In this document: in pieces, positions 20,921 to 32,941 of the stretch
Position numbering within the stretch: the stretch's first letter is position 1
Layout: every line of letters starts with the position of its first letter
Assembly (NCBI GenBank): GCA_905250115.1
Contig: CAJNOI010000155.1
Location: 118,871-182,870, forward strand
Source: Adineta steineri
Lineage: Eukaryota > Rotifera > Eurotatoria > Adinetida > Adinetidae
DNA: 64,000 nt
Direction of reading: 5' to 3'
Notes under the pieces: generated by a model
What the model was told of the DNA's origin: nothing
Database searches by the model: none
What the model saw: only the letters and a program-made list of their open reading frames with translations
Program-made: the position numbers and the translations under genes

Positions 20921-22757
20921 CTATAAACTATTATATCAAATATTTTAATAGCCTTATTTTCAATTTTTTCTAATTTTGCTTCATAGAAGTTCATCTACCT
21001 TTACCAGTTTTTTATTACATAGAGATTATAGTGTATATTCAATAAACACAGATTTTTTTCATATAAAACCATCTTAATAAAACCAAAGGTAAGACAATTT
21101 CATTTACTAATATGATTTTTAATAAAAGATATCCGATCTAATAAAGATTATATGTAATTTTTGTATAGAAAATATTTATCTGATTTACAAGAGAATTATA
21201 TAATTTAATCACGTATAGCTAAATTTATTACATATATCAGATTCTTTTGATTGTATTTTTTAAGCCTCAGACATAGAAAAAAAATCACAGAGAATCATTT
21301 AAGATTAATCTATGTGATAATACACGAAAAGATTTTATATTTGATTTTTGGGGTGATCATAGGGTTAAAAATGCCATGATGCTAGAAAGTATTTCTATAA
21401 TCGAGAAACGTGCCATTTATCAGTAATAAATAGTTAGTTTGTTTACAAGATATCTATCGTTTCATTATATTCAACAATATTGATTGATAGTATGAGTGAG
21501 AATGTATCACCTGTAAATGTACTATTTTTGTGGCTTACACGTCACTGGGAAAAAACCCACTGAATGAATCATTTTTACAAAACGAAGAGCTAAAAATATC
21601 TCCACATTTACGTTACGTTTCTGTCTATGATATTATTATTACGCATTAAAAATAAATGTCTTCAAAGAGTAGAAGAAAGGTTTTTCAGAACGATTATTAA
21701 ATTAATAATTGATTATAGTCAAGAAATAACTAAATCACAGAAAATTTATATCTGTGTAATAAGAGTAAATCATTTATTCAGTAATAAATGTTTCACTTTC
21801 TCTACAGTCTATTGTGCATATACATAAATACTATTTAAAATAAAATTCATATGAATGAAACCATAAAAAAATAGATTCAGACTATTCTAAATTTAGCTTA
21901 AATTCTACTATTATGTGAGAATAATTGTATGAATTCTATAGTATAGATTAAAATTTAAATTCTGGTATTTATTTTTACTATGCATTTATATCATTAACTA
22001 TGCGTATACAGAGATAAAGTAGAAATTTTCTCTTACAGTTTTGAGAATCTTTTTTTCTGATTCCGTATTTATTTATAAAATTAATACAATTAGATGATAA
22101 ACATTGCTTAAATGACCGTTGTTTTATACTTGTATAATTAAAACTTTTCTTATTAAAAGCAACACTTTATAGATATATTAATTCATCTGTCAAATCTGAG
22201 TATATTTACTACTATCATCGTAACAAAAAGTACTATACATTACATGTAGAGAACTTTCACTTAAATAGACATATGAAAATAAGAAACTGTTACTGATAGA
22301 AATAGAATTTATATTCGAGTCAAAATTTTTAAGATCATCGAAGTATACGTCGAAATTATTTCATTAGCATTTGAAATATTTATTTCACAATCACAAATCT
22401 GACTATTGATAAATATTTGTTCTCATGCTATAAAAAAAATACCCAGTCTTCTTAGTCATTCGCATATAAGAGTCTTCATTTGATTGCGAATAAAAAGTAT
22501 TCGCAATTAACAACCACATTTTTTTCCCTTAACCTCATTACGTTTTTTTTCTCCATCTCATCATTTTCTCTTTTTTTTTACCAATCACTACTTTATATAT
22601 CTTTTCCTTTCTTGTAAGCGCTTCAGACCGTCACAAATAAAGAACGCAAAAAGAAAAAAAATGTCATTTCATTCTATTATATATACGAGAGACATTCAGT
22701 AAGTTTTTATTATTTACTTTTTTCTTCTCATATTTAGACACACAATCGACGTAAAAA
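20921..22757. other. Intergenic between the two ZYS3-like genes, no gene seen
   Basis: 1.8 kb with A+T content above the window average. A 66-codon frame at 21627-21827 has no family resemblance. A TATA-like 'ctattatatatac' segment lies about 80 bp upstream of the second gene, and 'tcatatttag' gives an acceptor-like site about 20 nt before its ATG. Confidence 0.4.
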
Positions 22758-23006
22758 ATGAAACTTGCAGTGATATTATGTTTTATCCTTTTAACAGCTA
22801 CATGTATTGAAGGTGGTCCAGCGGCTTATGGTATATGTCAAGCTGGTTGCGCTGCTGTTACTGTTGCCTGTTACGCAGCGGCTGGTGCAGTTTTTGGGAC
22901 GATTACTGCTGGAGTTGCTACAGCACCTGCCATATTGGCTTGTAATGTTGCTTTTGGACAATGTTCAGCAGCGTGTGTTGCTGCTGGTTTACTGCCAACA
23001 CCATAA
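22758..23006 (+). CDS. ZYS3-like Gly/Ala/Cys-rich secreted peptide, long form
   Basis: 82 aa, intronless. Signal peptide MKLAVILCFILLTATCIEG, then GPAAYGICQAGCAAVTVACY, AAAGAVFGTITAGVATAPAI, LACNVAFGQCSAACVAAG, LLPTP. This is the full-length version of the family, with the central GTxTAGxxTxxAxLACNxAxGxC segment. It is a tandem paralogue of 20726-20920; the two share both ends nearly residue for residue. The protein is small, secreted and membrane-like in composition. No enzymatic activity is predicted. Confidence 0.78.
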   Translation: MKLAVILCFILLTATCIEGGPAAYGICQAGCAAVTVACYAAAGAVFGTITAGVATAPAILACNVAFGQCSAACVAAGLLPTP

Positions 23007-24240
23007 TAACTGACTTGGAAAACTTTATAAACATATTTTTGAACTTTTCATTCAACCTTTTTTACACAATTTCATATTTTTGCTATCCTTATTAGATAAG
23101 TGATCGTAGTTGTACTATATTTTTTCTAAATATCAACAGTAATCCCTGATATGTATATATTTATAAATCGTTTTTCTTTTATCAAATAAAATATAAGATG
23201 TGTAACATTCATATAGTAAATCATAGTTATGCATTGTTGTATAGTTCAAAACTTTGAATTGAGAAAGTTTTATATATTAATGATACAAAAAACATTCATT
23301 TGCTGTAATTTTAATATATAAAATGACGCGTGTCTTAATTGAAAACTTCACACTTGCAAGAAAGACTCAATATCAATGTAGTCTATACCTTACTTTGTAT
23401 ATTTTTTAATTCTGTCAAAAAAGAGTATACTTGCGTTTATAATTCGTATTGAGAAAAAACTCCAATGCCATTATTTTTAAGTCACGAAGTGGTTAAAAAA
23501 TATCTTCCGTTCCAGTATGACTTATCTATTTTGATTAAGATAAAATTATTGGTCTTACTTTGATGTGTAATTCACACTATATACTGAAACTCATTTATTT
23601 AAGTATAACTTATGTCAACCAAGCTATTTTCTTATGAAAACACAAAAAGTTATAAAACTGAAAGTATTTTTTACACTATTTTGCTCTATGCTAAATAAAA
23701 ACTATAATAAAAAGAAGTTATATTTATCATAACGAGTTATACAGTCAATTGTTGTAAAATACATTTGGATTAATCGCTTATATATACATTAGAAGAGTTA
23801 TAGTAAATGGGAATGGATTACACAGCTAAACTGTATATGTATATGATTTAATTTTATTCTGATATCTAAATGCAAATATAGTTATTTGCGTATTATCAAC
23901 ACGATAAATTATGCTTATATGAATTTTGATGAATATATCGATCCGTTTATAATAACATTTCTTTCAAATTAAATTTTCTTTTACTATGTACCGTACAATA
24001 ATCCTATATCTATATTGAATTCAGGTGATTTTATATTTGCTGTATTATAAATCAATAGAACGAAAGCACTGATTCTTTTCTAAATCGAGATAGATGTAAA
24101 TCGACTTAAATTTATAACATAATAAAGATTTTTTTTGCTTTAAACAATAAACTTTAAGATGGAAAGTTCCTCTATTCCATTTCTTTAATAGATAATTACA
24201 CTGAGTATTTTAACCTTTAAGAATATAATGTTTGACTTTA
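23007..24240. other. Intergenic, no gene seen
   Basis: 1.2 kb of A+T-rich sequence between convergent genes (ZYS3-like plus strand, CAMLG-like minus strand). It includes their 3'UTRs. No repeats of note. Confidence 0.4.
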
Positions 24241-24897
24241 TTAGTTTTTAAATAGAGAACATATGACATGTGTTAAACAAAAAGAAACAAAATAAAATGC
24301 AAATATAACCCATGCATCACATATAAGTGTATAAACTAAAGATGCATATTTCATAAGTTCTGGTTTAAAACCTGATAACATAGCTGTTGTTATTAGAATA
24401 TTTGTTCGATGTTTCATTTGCATCATATAATATCTTGATGTTAATATGCATGTCGAGCATGTAAAATAAATAAGAAAGAAAAAATTCGATTGAGATGATA
24501 TATAAAATGAATATAAAAGTCCAACAAAAATTCCAAGAATAAATACGAGAATATGTTGTTTATCAAGTAAAATCATTTCTTTTGTATTTTCAGGTGCTGT
24601 TTTTGGTTTTAATAAAGATGAAAATATATTCATCATACTTGTTGCTGATGTAATGGTTGAAAATAGAGATGACCATGATGATGATGATTGTTGATTATTA
24701 TTAGTTTGTGAAATAATTGGAGACGAACTTGTTACTTCTTCTGATTTTTTGAGAAGATCAGGAGGAGCTGGAACTGAAACAGGTAACATTGGTGGAATAT
24801 CCGATGGCATTTCACTTCGATTAGCATCTCGAAGTTTAGCAAGACGCTTTTCTGAACCAGCCAGAATACGTTGACGACGTTCTTCAGCACTTAACAT
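24241..24897 (-). CDS. CAMLG: CAMLG/GET2-like ER receptor for tail-anchored protein insertion
   Basis: Single coding exon, 218 aa. CAML/GET2 forms with WRB/GET1 the ER membrane receptor that accepts tail-anchored proteins from TRC40/GET3. The N-terminus, SAEERRQRILAGSEKRLAKL (residues 3-22), carries the basic helical motif that GET2/CAML uses to bind the targeting ATPase. A Pro/Ser-rich linker follows, then three hydrophobic segments: about 118-137 (ILVFILGIFVGLLYSFYI), 141-158 (FFFLIYFTCSTCIL) and 188-215 (ASLVYTLICDAWVIFAFYFV). Topology and length match the family. The sequence immediately before the chosen ATG is TATACTTTTCAG, a good splice acceptor, so the start was placed at MLSAEERR; an upstream in-frame ATG 15 nt earlier would lie inside that intron. 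Confidence 0.78.
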   Translation of the reverse strand: MLSAEERRQRILAGSEKRLAKLRDANRSEMPSDIPPMLPVSVPAPPDLLKKSEEVTSSSPIISQTNNNQQSSSSWSSLFSTITSATSMMNIFSSLLKPKTAPENTKEMILLDKQHILVFILGIFVGLLYSFYISSQSNFFFLIYFTCSTCILTSRYYMMQMKHRTNILITTAMLSGFKPELMKYASLVYTLICDAWVIFAFYFVSFCLTHVICSLFKN

Positions 24898-24912
24898 CTG
24901 AAAAGTATACAT

Positions 24913-26001
24913 AAACGTAATAAGAGAAAATTAACAATTCATCAGATCAGTATGCATTAAAGAGTTGTGATATTTTTTATCAGATGAAAATAATAGCATT
25001 AGATATTTCCATGTGTACATACCGTCTAGTTTCTAATCAATATGATGACGAACTTTAGCGTAAAAGCTAAGTATAACTTGATTTCAATAAGATTACTGTG
25101 AAACATTGCCTGGAAAATATACAACATGTGTAAGCGATTCATACAGATGTGTGTTTGAAGAAAATGTTTAAGTCAGAGCTTATTCAATCACTAAGTATTT
25201 ATGCAAGTCTCGGTATGATGACGAATCGTTCTGAAACTTAACTAGTCTATAGATTGTCTTTGTACAATCTAAATATAGATCCAAAAAATGATGAATCATT
25301 TCCATGACTTCTCGCATATTGTCAGTTAGAGAAATTCGAATTGCACAATATCTTTACTTCATAATCATTACTTATTGATGATTTCTTTAATGAGAACGTG
25401 ATCGTCAAACTCTAATAGTTAAAAACATTTTCAGAAATCTTTGTTTTTTATATGGTTGACTGCTTAAGAATATACATCCAATCTAAAATATTTTCTAATT
25501 AAAAAGGACATATTTATTCCACAGACAATTTCGCGAGCTTTCATAGAATAAGATAATGATGTTAACTAATAAAAATCTAAAATCAGAATAAAACTTTCTG
25601 ATTCAATACATAATGTACACGTTACTTGATGATATATCGTTGCAGCATAAAATTTTGAGTATGTGTTAAAATCATTTCATTGGCCCATTGATTTATCAAT
25701 CTTAATATTATTTTCAGATGTCACTTTAGGAAATTTCTTCATTTGATTAAAATTTACTAAAACTATTTTCATACTAAATGAATTAGAAATTTATATTTTT
25801 CATTTAATAAATCATATCTTTTTATAATCCTTTCTTCTCCTTCCACCAATCAATATAAAGCTATTGATATTTGTTTATTCATTATTCTAATCGTCCACAC
25901 ACGCTAAGTGGTCACTCTTAGTTCTCTTTCTTTGTTATTATCATCGATCAAATAATTCATATAAAAACTAAACATTTCTTATATCATTCAGATCTAATAA
26001 A
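24913..26001. other. Intergenic between divergent CAMLG-like and HDAC genes
   Basis: 1.1 kb with no gene seen. It should carry both promoters and any 5'UTR exons. An ATTCAG acceptor-like site at 25986-25991 lies about 10 nt upstream of the HDAC start codon. Confidence 0.4.
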
Positions 26002-28834
26002 ATGACCACAACACCAGCAACTGTTGGTCCTCATAGTCGTAAAAAGGTCTCTTATTATTATGATTTCGATGTTGGCAATTATTATTACGGGTAATTTATT
26101 TTCAGCTGAAAGACTTTTTTTTTAATTTTTTTTATTAAATAGACAAGGCCATCCGATGAAACCACATCGTATACGTATGACACATAATTTAATTCTTAAT
26201 TATGGACTTTATCGTAAAATGGAAGTTTATGTATGTATAACGTAAAGGAATTTTTTTTTGTAAAATGAAATTTATTTTTATTTAGCGTCCACATAAAGCA
26301 ATATGCGATGAAATGACACGTTTTCATAGCGATGAATATGTTAAATTTATTCAAAATATTCGACCAGATAATATACTTGATTTTAATAAACAAATGCAAC
26401 GATTTAATGTTGGCGAAGATTGTCCCGTATTTGAAGGTCTTTATGAATTTTGTCAAATATCAGCTGGAGGATCGTTAGCTGGTGCCGTTAAACTTAATCG
26501 AAAATTAACCGATATTGCGATTAATTGGGCTGGCGGTCTTCATCATGCAAAAAAATCTGAAGCATCCGGATTTTGTTATATCAATGATATTGTTTTAGCT
26601 ATTCTTGAATTACTAAAGTAAGTTTTTTGCAGAAAAAAAATATGTAAAATACTCTCATTTTTTATTAATTTAAGATATCACCAACGTGTACTTTATATTG
26701 ATATTGATATTCATCATGGTGATGGAGTTGAAGAAGCATTCTATACAACAGATAGAGTTATGACGGTATCATTCCACAAGTTTGGAGAATATTTTCCGGG
26801 TACTGGCGATTTACGAGTAAGTCTTTTTACATTATTATTATTCTGCAAGGAGAAAAGTATAGACTACACAAAACTATTTAGAAGCTTGTACAATTCATTC
26901 AGTGTTCAGAAATACTTGAGAATACCTCTCATAGAATAGATCGTTCATTCAAGTTTCTATGACAATCTAATTAAAAAAATAGACAATTAATTTTCCACAA
27001 AACTAAAAACATCGTCTGTATATTTTGAATTTTAACTAACATAAAATAAATACAGGATTTTTATAGCTTAATATTGGAATTTCTTTACATTACATTTGTT
27101 CAAAAAAGTAAACTATTGTTTTCCCTTTAGGATATCGGAGCCGGTCGCGGTAAATACTATGCTGTTAATTTTCCATTACGTGATGGTATTGATGATGATT
27201 CCTACGAAACAATATTTAAACCAGTTATGACGAAAGTAATGGAATCGTATCAACCAAATGCTGTTGTACTTCAATGTGGAGCTGATTCACTTACTGGTGA
27301 TCGTCTTGGTTGTTTTAATTTAACACTGAAAGGTATTTTCAGTAGTTATAGAGAAAATAATTTTTAATAAAAATATTTTTCTTTTTAGGACATGGCAAAT
27401 GTGTAGAATTCATGAAGGGTTATAATCTACCTTTATTACTCGTTGGTGGTGGTGGTTATACAATCCGTAATGTCGCCCGTGCTTGGACATATGAAACAGC
27501 TATTGCACTAAACCAAGAAATTCCAAATGGTATGATTTACAAATGAATTTAAATATCCTCACTCAGTGTTAATCGAATAAGCCGATCTTTTTCATCATAG
27601 GAGAAAAACTATTTATGATCAGTATGAGTATTAGGAATATTTTCAGAACGTTTGTCATTGAACTTATTGATAAACTTCCACATCGATTATTAGACAGACG
27701 AAATTTGAAAGATGTCGAAACTTTGCTAAACTAGTACGTTCCTCATGCGCCTATAATAGTTGAATTCATATCTTCGCATTCTAATCTAGAATCATATATA
27801 TCGTTGATGCTATCTAAAGAAATCGTTTAATATCCTGCAAGCCAAGAAACTTTATTTAGGACTTGTAATATGCTATATTTTAAATTAATTCTTTTTCTTT
27901 TATTAGAATTACCATACAATGATTATTTTGAATATTATGGACCTGACTTCAAATTACATATAAGTCCATCGAATATGCCTAATCAAAATAGTTCGGAATA
28001 TTTAGATAAAATCAAGTAAATAATCAACAAAACAAAAATAATTTTATATTTAAATTACTTTTAATATTGAATAGAGTTAAACTTTTTGATAATCTTCGAA
28101 TGTTGCCACATGTACCTGGTGTTCAAATGCAACGTAAGTAATATTATATTAAAAAGAATAGTATGATTAATTTTTATTCTTCTAGCAATTCCGGATGATG
28201 CTATGGATGTTGATCGAGTTGTTGATGAAGATAAAGATAATGATCCAGATAAAGTAAAGACAATGAAAAATGAATATAATGAAATTTATTAGGGAAAATC
28301 TATTTTTTAGCGTATATCACAAGTGCAACGTGATCGTAGTGTAGCTGATGAACGTGAATTATCTGATTCCGAAGATGAAGATGGTGATAATCGACGTAAT
28401 CATGCAAATTTTAAACAACTTTCGAATAAACGTAAAGCTAGTTCGGATGCTGTTAATGGTACAACTGTTACTCAAGTTACGAAAGTTACTGAATCAACTG
28501 TTATCGTACCATCGACAAGTGATGAAATAGCATCAGCAGCAGAAGCAACAACTATAACAACAACAACAATAACAGCAGCAGCAACAGAAAATGGTTCAAC
28601 TGATGAAATAACGCCATCAGAATCTGAAAAAATTATAACAACAACAACTGAAGAAGTTACAAAAACTATCACAGTTGTAGGTGAAAGTGAACCAATTGTA
28701 GCAGCAGTAGCAGCAGCATCAGCGGATGAATCTGCACCAATAGATGGCATGGATACGTCAGAGTAAGTTTTCTATAAAAAACAAAAATGAAAAATAATCT
28801 ATTATTTATTGATATTATTTTTAGAACATCCTAA
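26002..28834 (+). CDS. HDAC1: Class I histone deacetylase (HDAC1/2, Rpd3 type)
   Basis: Eleven exons: 26002-26090, 26143-26230, 26286-26617, 26675-26816, 27131-27332, 27389-27529, 27907-28015, 28075-28133, 28186-28253, 28311-28762 and 28825-28834, giving 563 aa. It removes acetyl groups from histone lysines, typically within Sin3, NuRD and CoREST complexes. Diagnostic blocks are [20 protein letters not shown] at the N-terminus, [19 protein letters not shown] (His145-His146 catalytic pair), [16 protein letters not shown] (zinc-binding Asp/His), [19 protein letters not shown] (zinc-binding Asp) and [17 protein letters not shown] (catalytic Tyr). The deacetylase core (about 1-380) is complete. 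The tail (about 410-563) begins with the SDSEDEDGD acidic CK2-type patch seen in animal HDAC1/2. It then becomes a Thr/Ala/Glu-rich low-complexity extension, making the protein longer than human HDAC1 (482 aa). Confidence 0.96.
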
Positions 28835-30142
28835 TCTGTTTGTGCTTGAATTTCACAGCTACGTTAAATTCTTGTATCTGTGTGTATTTCGCTTTTCTTC
28901 TTCTTTTTCTCTCCTCTTGTCGTTTGTTAAAATATGTTATACTATTTGTAAAGAAACAAAAAAAACCAAAGAGTCTCTTATTCTTTTTTCTGTATGTATG
29001 TGTGTGTAGCTGTTCTCTACTGTGGTGTAAATGAAGTTTAACTATGTCTTCTTTTTCTTTTTTTTTCTCTGTGTTTGCAAAGACAAAAAAAAACAATGTG
29101 TGTTGATGTAAGAAAAAACAAGGAAGAAGATATGTATTCCAATATTGAAAAACAAAACTTTCTTATTAATGAAGAAGATATGCGTGTAAAAGTTTAATCA
29201 GATGATAAATAGTACAAATGGGTAGTTTCGTGTCATATATGCATTTGAAATAGACAGATTCTTATTTAATAGCAAAAGTTCGAGTATCAAATAAAAGATA
29301 CATTGAGAGAAATTGAAGCTTACTTTACATCAGTACTATACTATGATAGGATAGCTGAACATATAAGCTTTTCTATGTTAGTTATTAGAAAAACAAAAAT
29401 AGAGATGTCAGTAAGATTGACCTAAACAAGTCTTCTGACATAAAGAATAGAGAAAGATGCGACTTGTAATAGTTGTGAAGTAAACTTTGAGATTTTTTCG
29501 AAAATATAATTCATTAATTCTGTATTTGAGAAAAATCAATATCCAGACTAATGACTTGAGAACGTTAAATAAAATATCATTTGCAATGATAACCGCAGGA
29601 AACTGTTCAAATCACGAGTTTAATAACAACGATACAAGTATAGTATGTCGAATATGGTAGATTATGTACCTAGGATCGTAGCCTTTTTTTTCATTTTCAC
29701 ATAATGCACTATAAATATCAAATTGTACACATATGCAAAGCATTTCATTAGTTAATAGAAACCATCAGATGCATAGCTTTGCATTTCAAATTCAGTCGAA
29801 AAATGATCTGAAAAACGAAATTTTAGAGCTTTTGATAAAAGCACAACCATAAATTATACGTACCTTACGGTATCTTAACTATTTCAGCTACTTGAGTTAT
29901 GTTTTATATTTTTATATTACCGAAATATAAATAATACAAGCAAAAAATCGTTAACATATATTTACTTTGTAGATTCTATTTGAGAGATACATAATAATGA
30001 TATCTCAATATTTCAAAGTGGTTCACCAACATTCTAATCTTGTTTTGGTATATTAGATTTTTAATATTAGCCAGGTAGATCGTGGACTTTGATAAAATTT
30101 ACCTGTAGTTGTTATATTTTTGTAGTTGAGAAATAAAACAAA
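28835..30142. other. Intergenic; HDAC 3'UTR and upstream region of ICMT-like gene
   Basis: No gene seen. The first 250 bp are pyrimidine-rich and transcribed-looking (likely 3'UTR). Overlapping short frames at 28809-29096 on both strands are compositional artefacts. A TTTTTGTAG acceptor-like site ends 18 nt before the next ATG. Confidence 0.4.
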
Positions 30143-30742
30143 ATGGATTGTGATTATTATCTATATGTTTTATGTCTTATTCCATGTGGTTGTATGGAAT
30201 TTTATATTTCAAAGACAAAATATTCATCAGCCTCATCATCATCAAAATCCGTATCGAAAGATCGTGGAACACTTTTTTTCATTTGGTTAATTATTATATG
30301 TTCCATTGCATTTTCTTCCTATTATGTTCGTTTAGGTTATGGATCGAAAATTATTAGTAATCATCTATTTAAATTTTACTTCTGGATACCATTTAGTATA
30401 AGTTTATATTTAATGGGTGTTTTTATACGAAAACAATCAATAGAACAATTAGGAAAATGGTTTACAACAGTTGTTCGTATAGATGAATGTCACGAATTAA
30501 TTGATTCTGGATGGTATGGAAGAATGAGACATCCATCATATACCGGTACATTATTATATTTTCTTGGTTTAGCTTTATTATTAAACAATTGGTTGAGTTT
30601 ATTTGGTTTAATTATACCTATTTATTCAGTCTTTTTTTATCGTATTCATATCGAAGAACAAGAATTAAGAAAACATTTTGGAATTAAATATGAAGAATAT
30701 AGACATAAAGTACCAAATATTCTTATTCCAAAAATATTTTAA
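30143..30742 (+). CDS. Isoprenylcysteine carboxyl methyltransferase-family membrane protein
   Basis: Single exon, 199 aa. The ICMT/PEMT-like fold methylates substrates (prenylated cysteine carboxyls in ICMT itself) at the ER membrane using SAM. The C-terminal half carries the family signature: GWYGRMRHPSYTGTLLYFLG (about residues 135-154), then a hydrophobic helix LALLLNNWLSLFGLIIPIY, then YRIHIEEQELRKHFGIKYEE, with the conserved RHPxYxG and EExxLxxxFGxxYxxY motifs. Upstream helices are at about 45-62 and 80-97. At about 200 aa it is shorter than canonical eukaryotic ICMT (about 280 aa, eight helices) and closer in size to bacterial isoprenylcysteine methyltransferase-like proteins. The exact substrate is therefore open. 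ATG is preceded by a plausible acceptor. Confidence 0.8.
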   Translation: MDCDYYLYVLCLIPCGCMEFYISKTKYSSASSSSKSVSKDRGTLFFIWLIIICSIAFSSYYVRLGYGSKIISNHLFKFYFWIPFSISLYLMGVFIRKQSIEQLGKWFTTVVRIDECHELIDSGWYGRMRHPSYTGTLLYFLGLALLLNNWLSLFGLIIPIYSVFFYRIHIEEQELRKHFGIKYEEYRHKVPNILIPKIF

Positions 30743-31063
30743 TAATTTATTTTTTTTTTCTCTTGACTATTTTATTTTTTATATAAAAATATCAATAAAT
30801 AACCATTTAGTCAGCTTAGTAAATTTTTATATCATATAAATATATGAAAATAACTATAAAGTTAATATTTCAAAATGCACTCAAGAGAAAGTGTGAACGA
30901 GTTTGTTTATTTATATAATACAGATATATGATTATTGGACGTATATATTCATTAGAAACAATAAAAAGATAAAATAATGTGCGTCACGCTTGATTAGATG
31001 ATCAATTTGATATTTGTATACTAGAAGTAAATACAAAAGAAATCAAATCAAAATATTTCTACC
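30743..31063. other. Intergenic, no gene seen
   Basis: Short A+T-rich spacer with an AATAAA-like signal near 30794-30800 for the upstream gene. Confidence 0.35.
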
Positions 31064-31672
31064 ATGTTGCTATTAAGTATTGTATTAATCGCTGTATCTA
31101 TTGCTGGTCAAACAGGTCAGTTTTTTTTTAATTCCAAAGAAATATCGATTAAATTCGTAAATATTGATTAGGTCAAGAGACTTCTACTGCTGGTTCTACA
31201 GATTTTCCAACGACTTCTTCATATGGTTATACAGATTATCAAACAGCATCAACAGATAATTGTACAGGAAGTGCATCTATCTGTACAGAACAACTTCCAT
31301 TTAATATAAGCAATCCACCAGATGTATGGCTTGATGCAAGAGTTAGTGTTCCAACAATAGACTTACGTGTAGATAATATTCAAGCTCGTTTAAATCTTGA
31401 TCTACGTGTAACATCACTTGTTAATATAACTGCTGGTGTATCCGTTAGTATTTCATCTGTTGAATTAAAAATTCTCGGTAAGATACAAGTTAACTATTTT
31501 TCTTTATGAAATAAATTTCTTTGTTTTAGGTGTTAGTGCTCATGTTCAATTGGCTGTGAAATTTGATAAAATTGTCGAGATTGTTAATCGAACACTTGAA
31601 TCACTTGATCTTAATCCTCTTCTTGCAACAACGATCAAAGGTGTTCAAAATACAGTCAACAATATTGTCTAA
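31064..31672 (+). CDS. Secreted protein of unknown function, NISNPPDVWL family, short paralogue
   Basis: Exons 31064-31115, 31172-31477 and 31530-31672 (introns of 56 and 52 nt), giving 166 aa. Signal peptide MLLLSIVLIAVSIAGQ. A Ser/Thr-rich spacer is followed by a conserved core, LPFNISNPPDVWLDARVSVP, alternating beta-like strands (VDNIQARLNLDLRVTSLVNI, AGVSVSISSVELKILGVSAH), and VQLAVKFDKIVEIVNRTLES, LDLNPLL. It ends soon after LDLNPLL, whereas the neighbour continues for about 150 residues. Several NxS/T sites fit secretion. I do not recognise a named family; I have the impression that similar proteins occur in fungi. Alternating amphipathic strands suggest a lipid-transfer or adhesive fold, which is inference. 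Confidence 0.72.
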
Positions 31673-31917
31673 AGACAATTCTTTTCTTTTCTTTCTTCCT
31701 TTGTTCTTTTTTTTTTATCGATATAATAAATTGGAAAAAATATACTAATTCATCATTTTGCACTCATGACAATTATAAATAGAGATTCAAATCAGACGAT
31801 AAATATGTTTACTCAGTTGCCTCTATTGTTTTCTTATTCAAGGTGAAAATATTATTGCGAATACTGTATATGTATATAGATAAAAGATAATTACATTTAT
31901 TCATATCATAAAGATTC

Positions 31918-32941
31918 ATGGCTTTGATCAACCAATATGCGATTTGTTTTTTATCTACATTGATAATTATTATTTCTATTCCTAATTTGATATTAGCGGA
32001 TACAACTACTTCAACATGTCCAAACAATATAAATTCTACTTGTACTATTTTACCATTTAATATTAGTAATCCACCGGATGTTTGGCTTAATGTACCAGAT
32101 TTAAGTGTTCAAGAAATTTCATTAGTTGTTGAAGATATTCAAGCACATGTAAGCATTTCAGCTAATGTTGCTGGTTTAGTTTCACTAAATGCGGGTGTTG
32201 ATGTATCTATTGCTAAAGTTAATTTAACTATCTTAGGTAAGATTAATAAATACAATTTCTTTTTAAATTAATCTTATTGTTCTATATAGGTGTTAAAGCT
32301 CAAGTACAATTAGCTGTATATCTTGATAATATAGCTAAAATTGTTACACGAACAATGGCTTCACTTGATCTTAATCCTTTATTAACATCAGTTGTTAATG
32401 GAGTTTTTCAAACAGTTGATAATTTACTTGGTACACTTACACAAAATGGAACACTTATTAATCAAATTATTGATAGTAGTAAGCAATAGAATTTATTTAA
32501 TATATCAAAAATATATATAATATCTAATTTTATTTAGCTGGCCAAATTGTCAATCAAGTTTTAGGTACTGCAGGAAATGTTCTATCATCAGTTGTTGTTG
32601 GTAATTTTCAGCAAAATATGACATTGACTGGTATTACAAGCACTCAAGCCAATGGAGATGTTATTAAACAATATAGTTATCCACCACCAGCTGGTTCATC
32701 ATCAAATGCTAATATACTTGTTAATGTAGTTTTTGATTCAACAGGTAATGTATTGAGTGCCACTGTCGTCAATCCTTCATCAACAGCAACTAGTACAACT
32801 AGTTCTGCTACAGCTCCTAATACTGCTGCAACAGTGACTGGTACTGGCCCTACTGTCACTGTTACTACTGCAACAATGACTAGTGCTGTTCCAACTGTCA
32901 CTAGTACTACAACTACTACAACTGCAGCTGTTCAAAAATAA
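31918..32941 (+). CDS. Secreted protein of unknown function, NISNPPDVWL family, long paralogue
   Basis: Exons 31918-32236, 32290-32478 and 32538-32941, giving 303 aa. Hydrophobic signal region at residues 8-27 (CFLSTLIIIISIPNLILA). The core NISNPPDVWLNVPDLSVQEI, then SLVVEDIQAHVSISANVAGL, then VSLNAGVDVSIAKVNLTILG and VKAQVQLAVYLDNIAKIVTR aligns with the upstream paralogue, and the first core intron is at the same place (ILG/GV, phase 1). C-terminal to LDLNPLL it adds a helical NGVFQTVDNLLGTLTQNGTL region, a VVFDSTGNVLSATVV strand and a Thr/Ala/Val-rich tail (about residues 240-300) that looks like an O-glycosylated or wall-type stalk. Tandem duplication 250 bp apart. Function unknown. Confidence 0.75.

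Noticed and set aside
28472-28750. Minus-strand Val/Ala/Ser-rich frame
   Set aside because: Antisense of the low-complexity HDAC tail.
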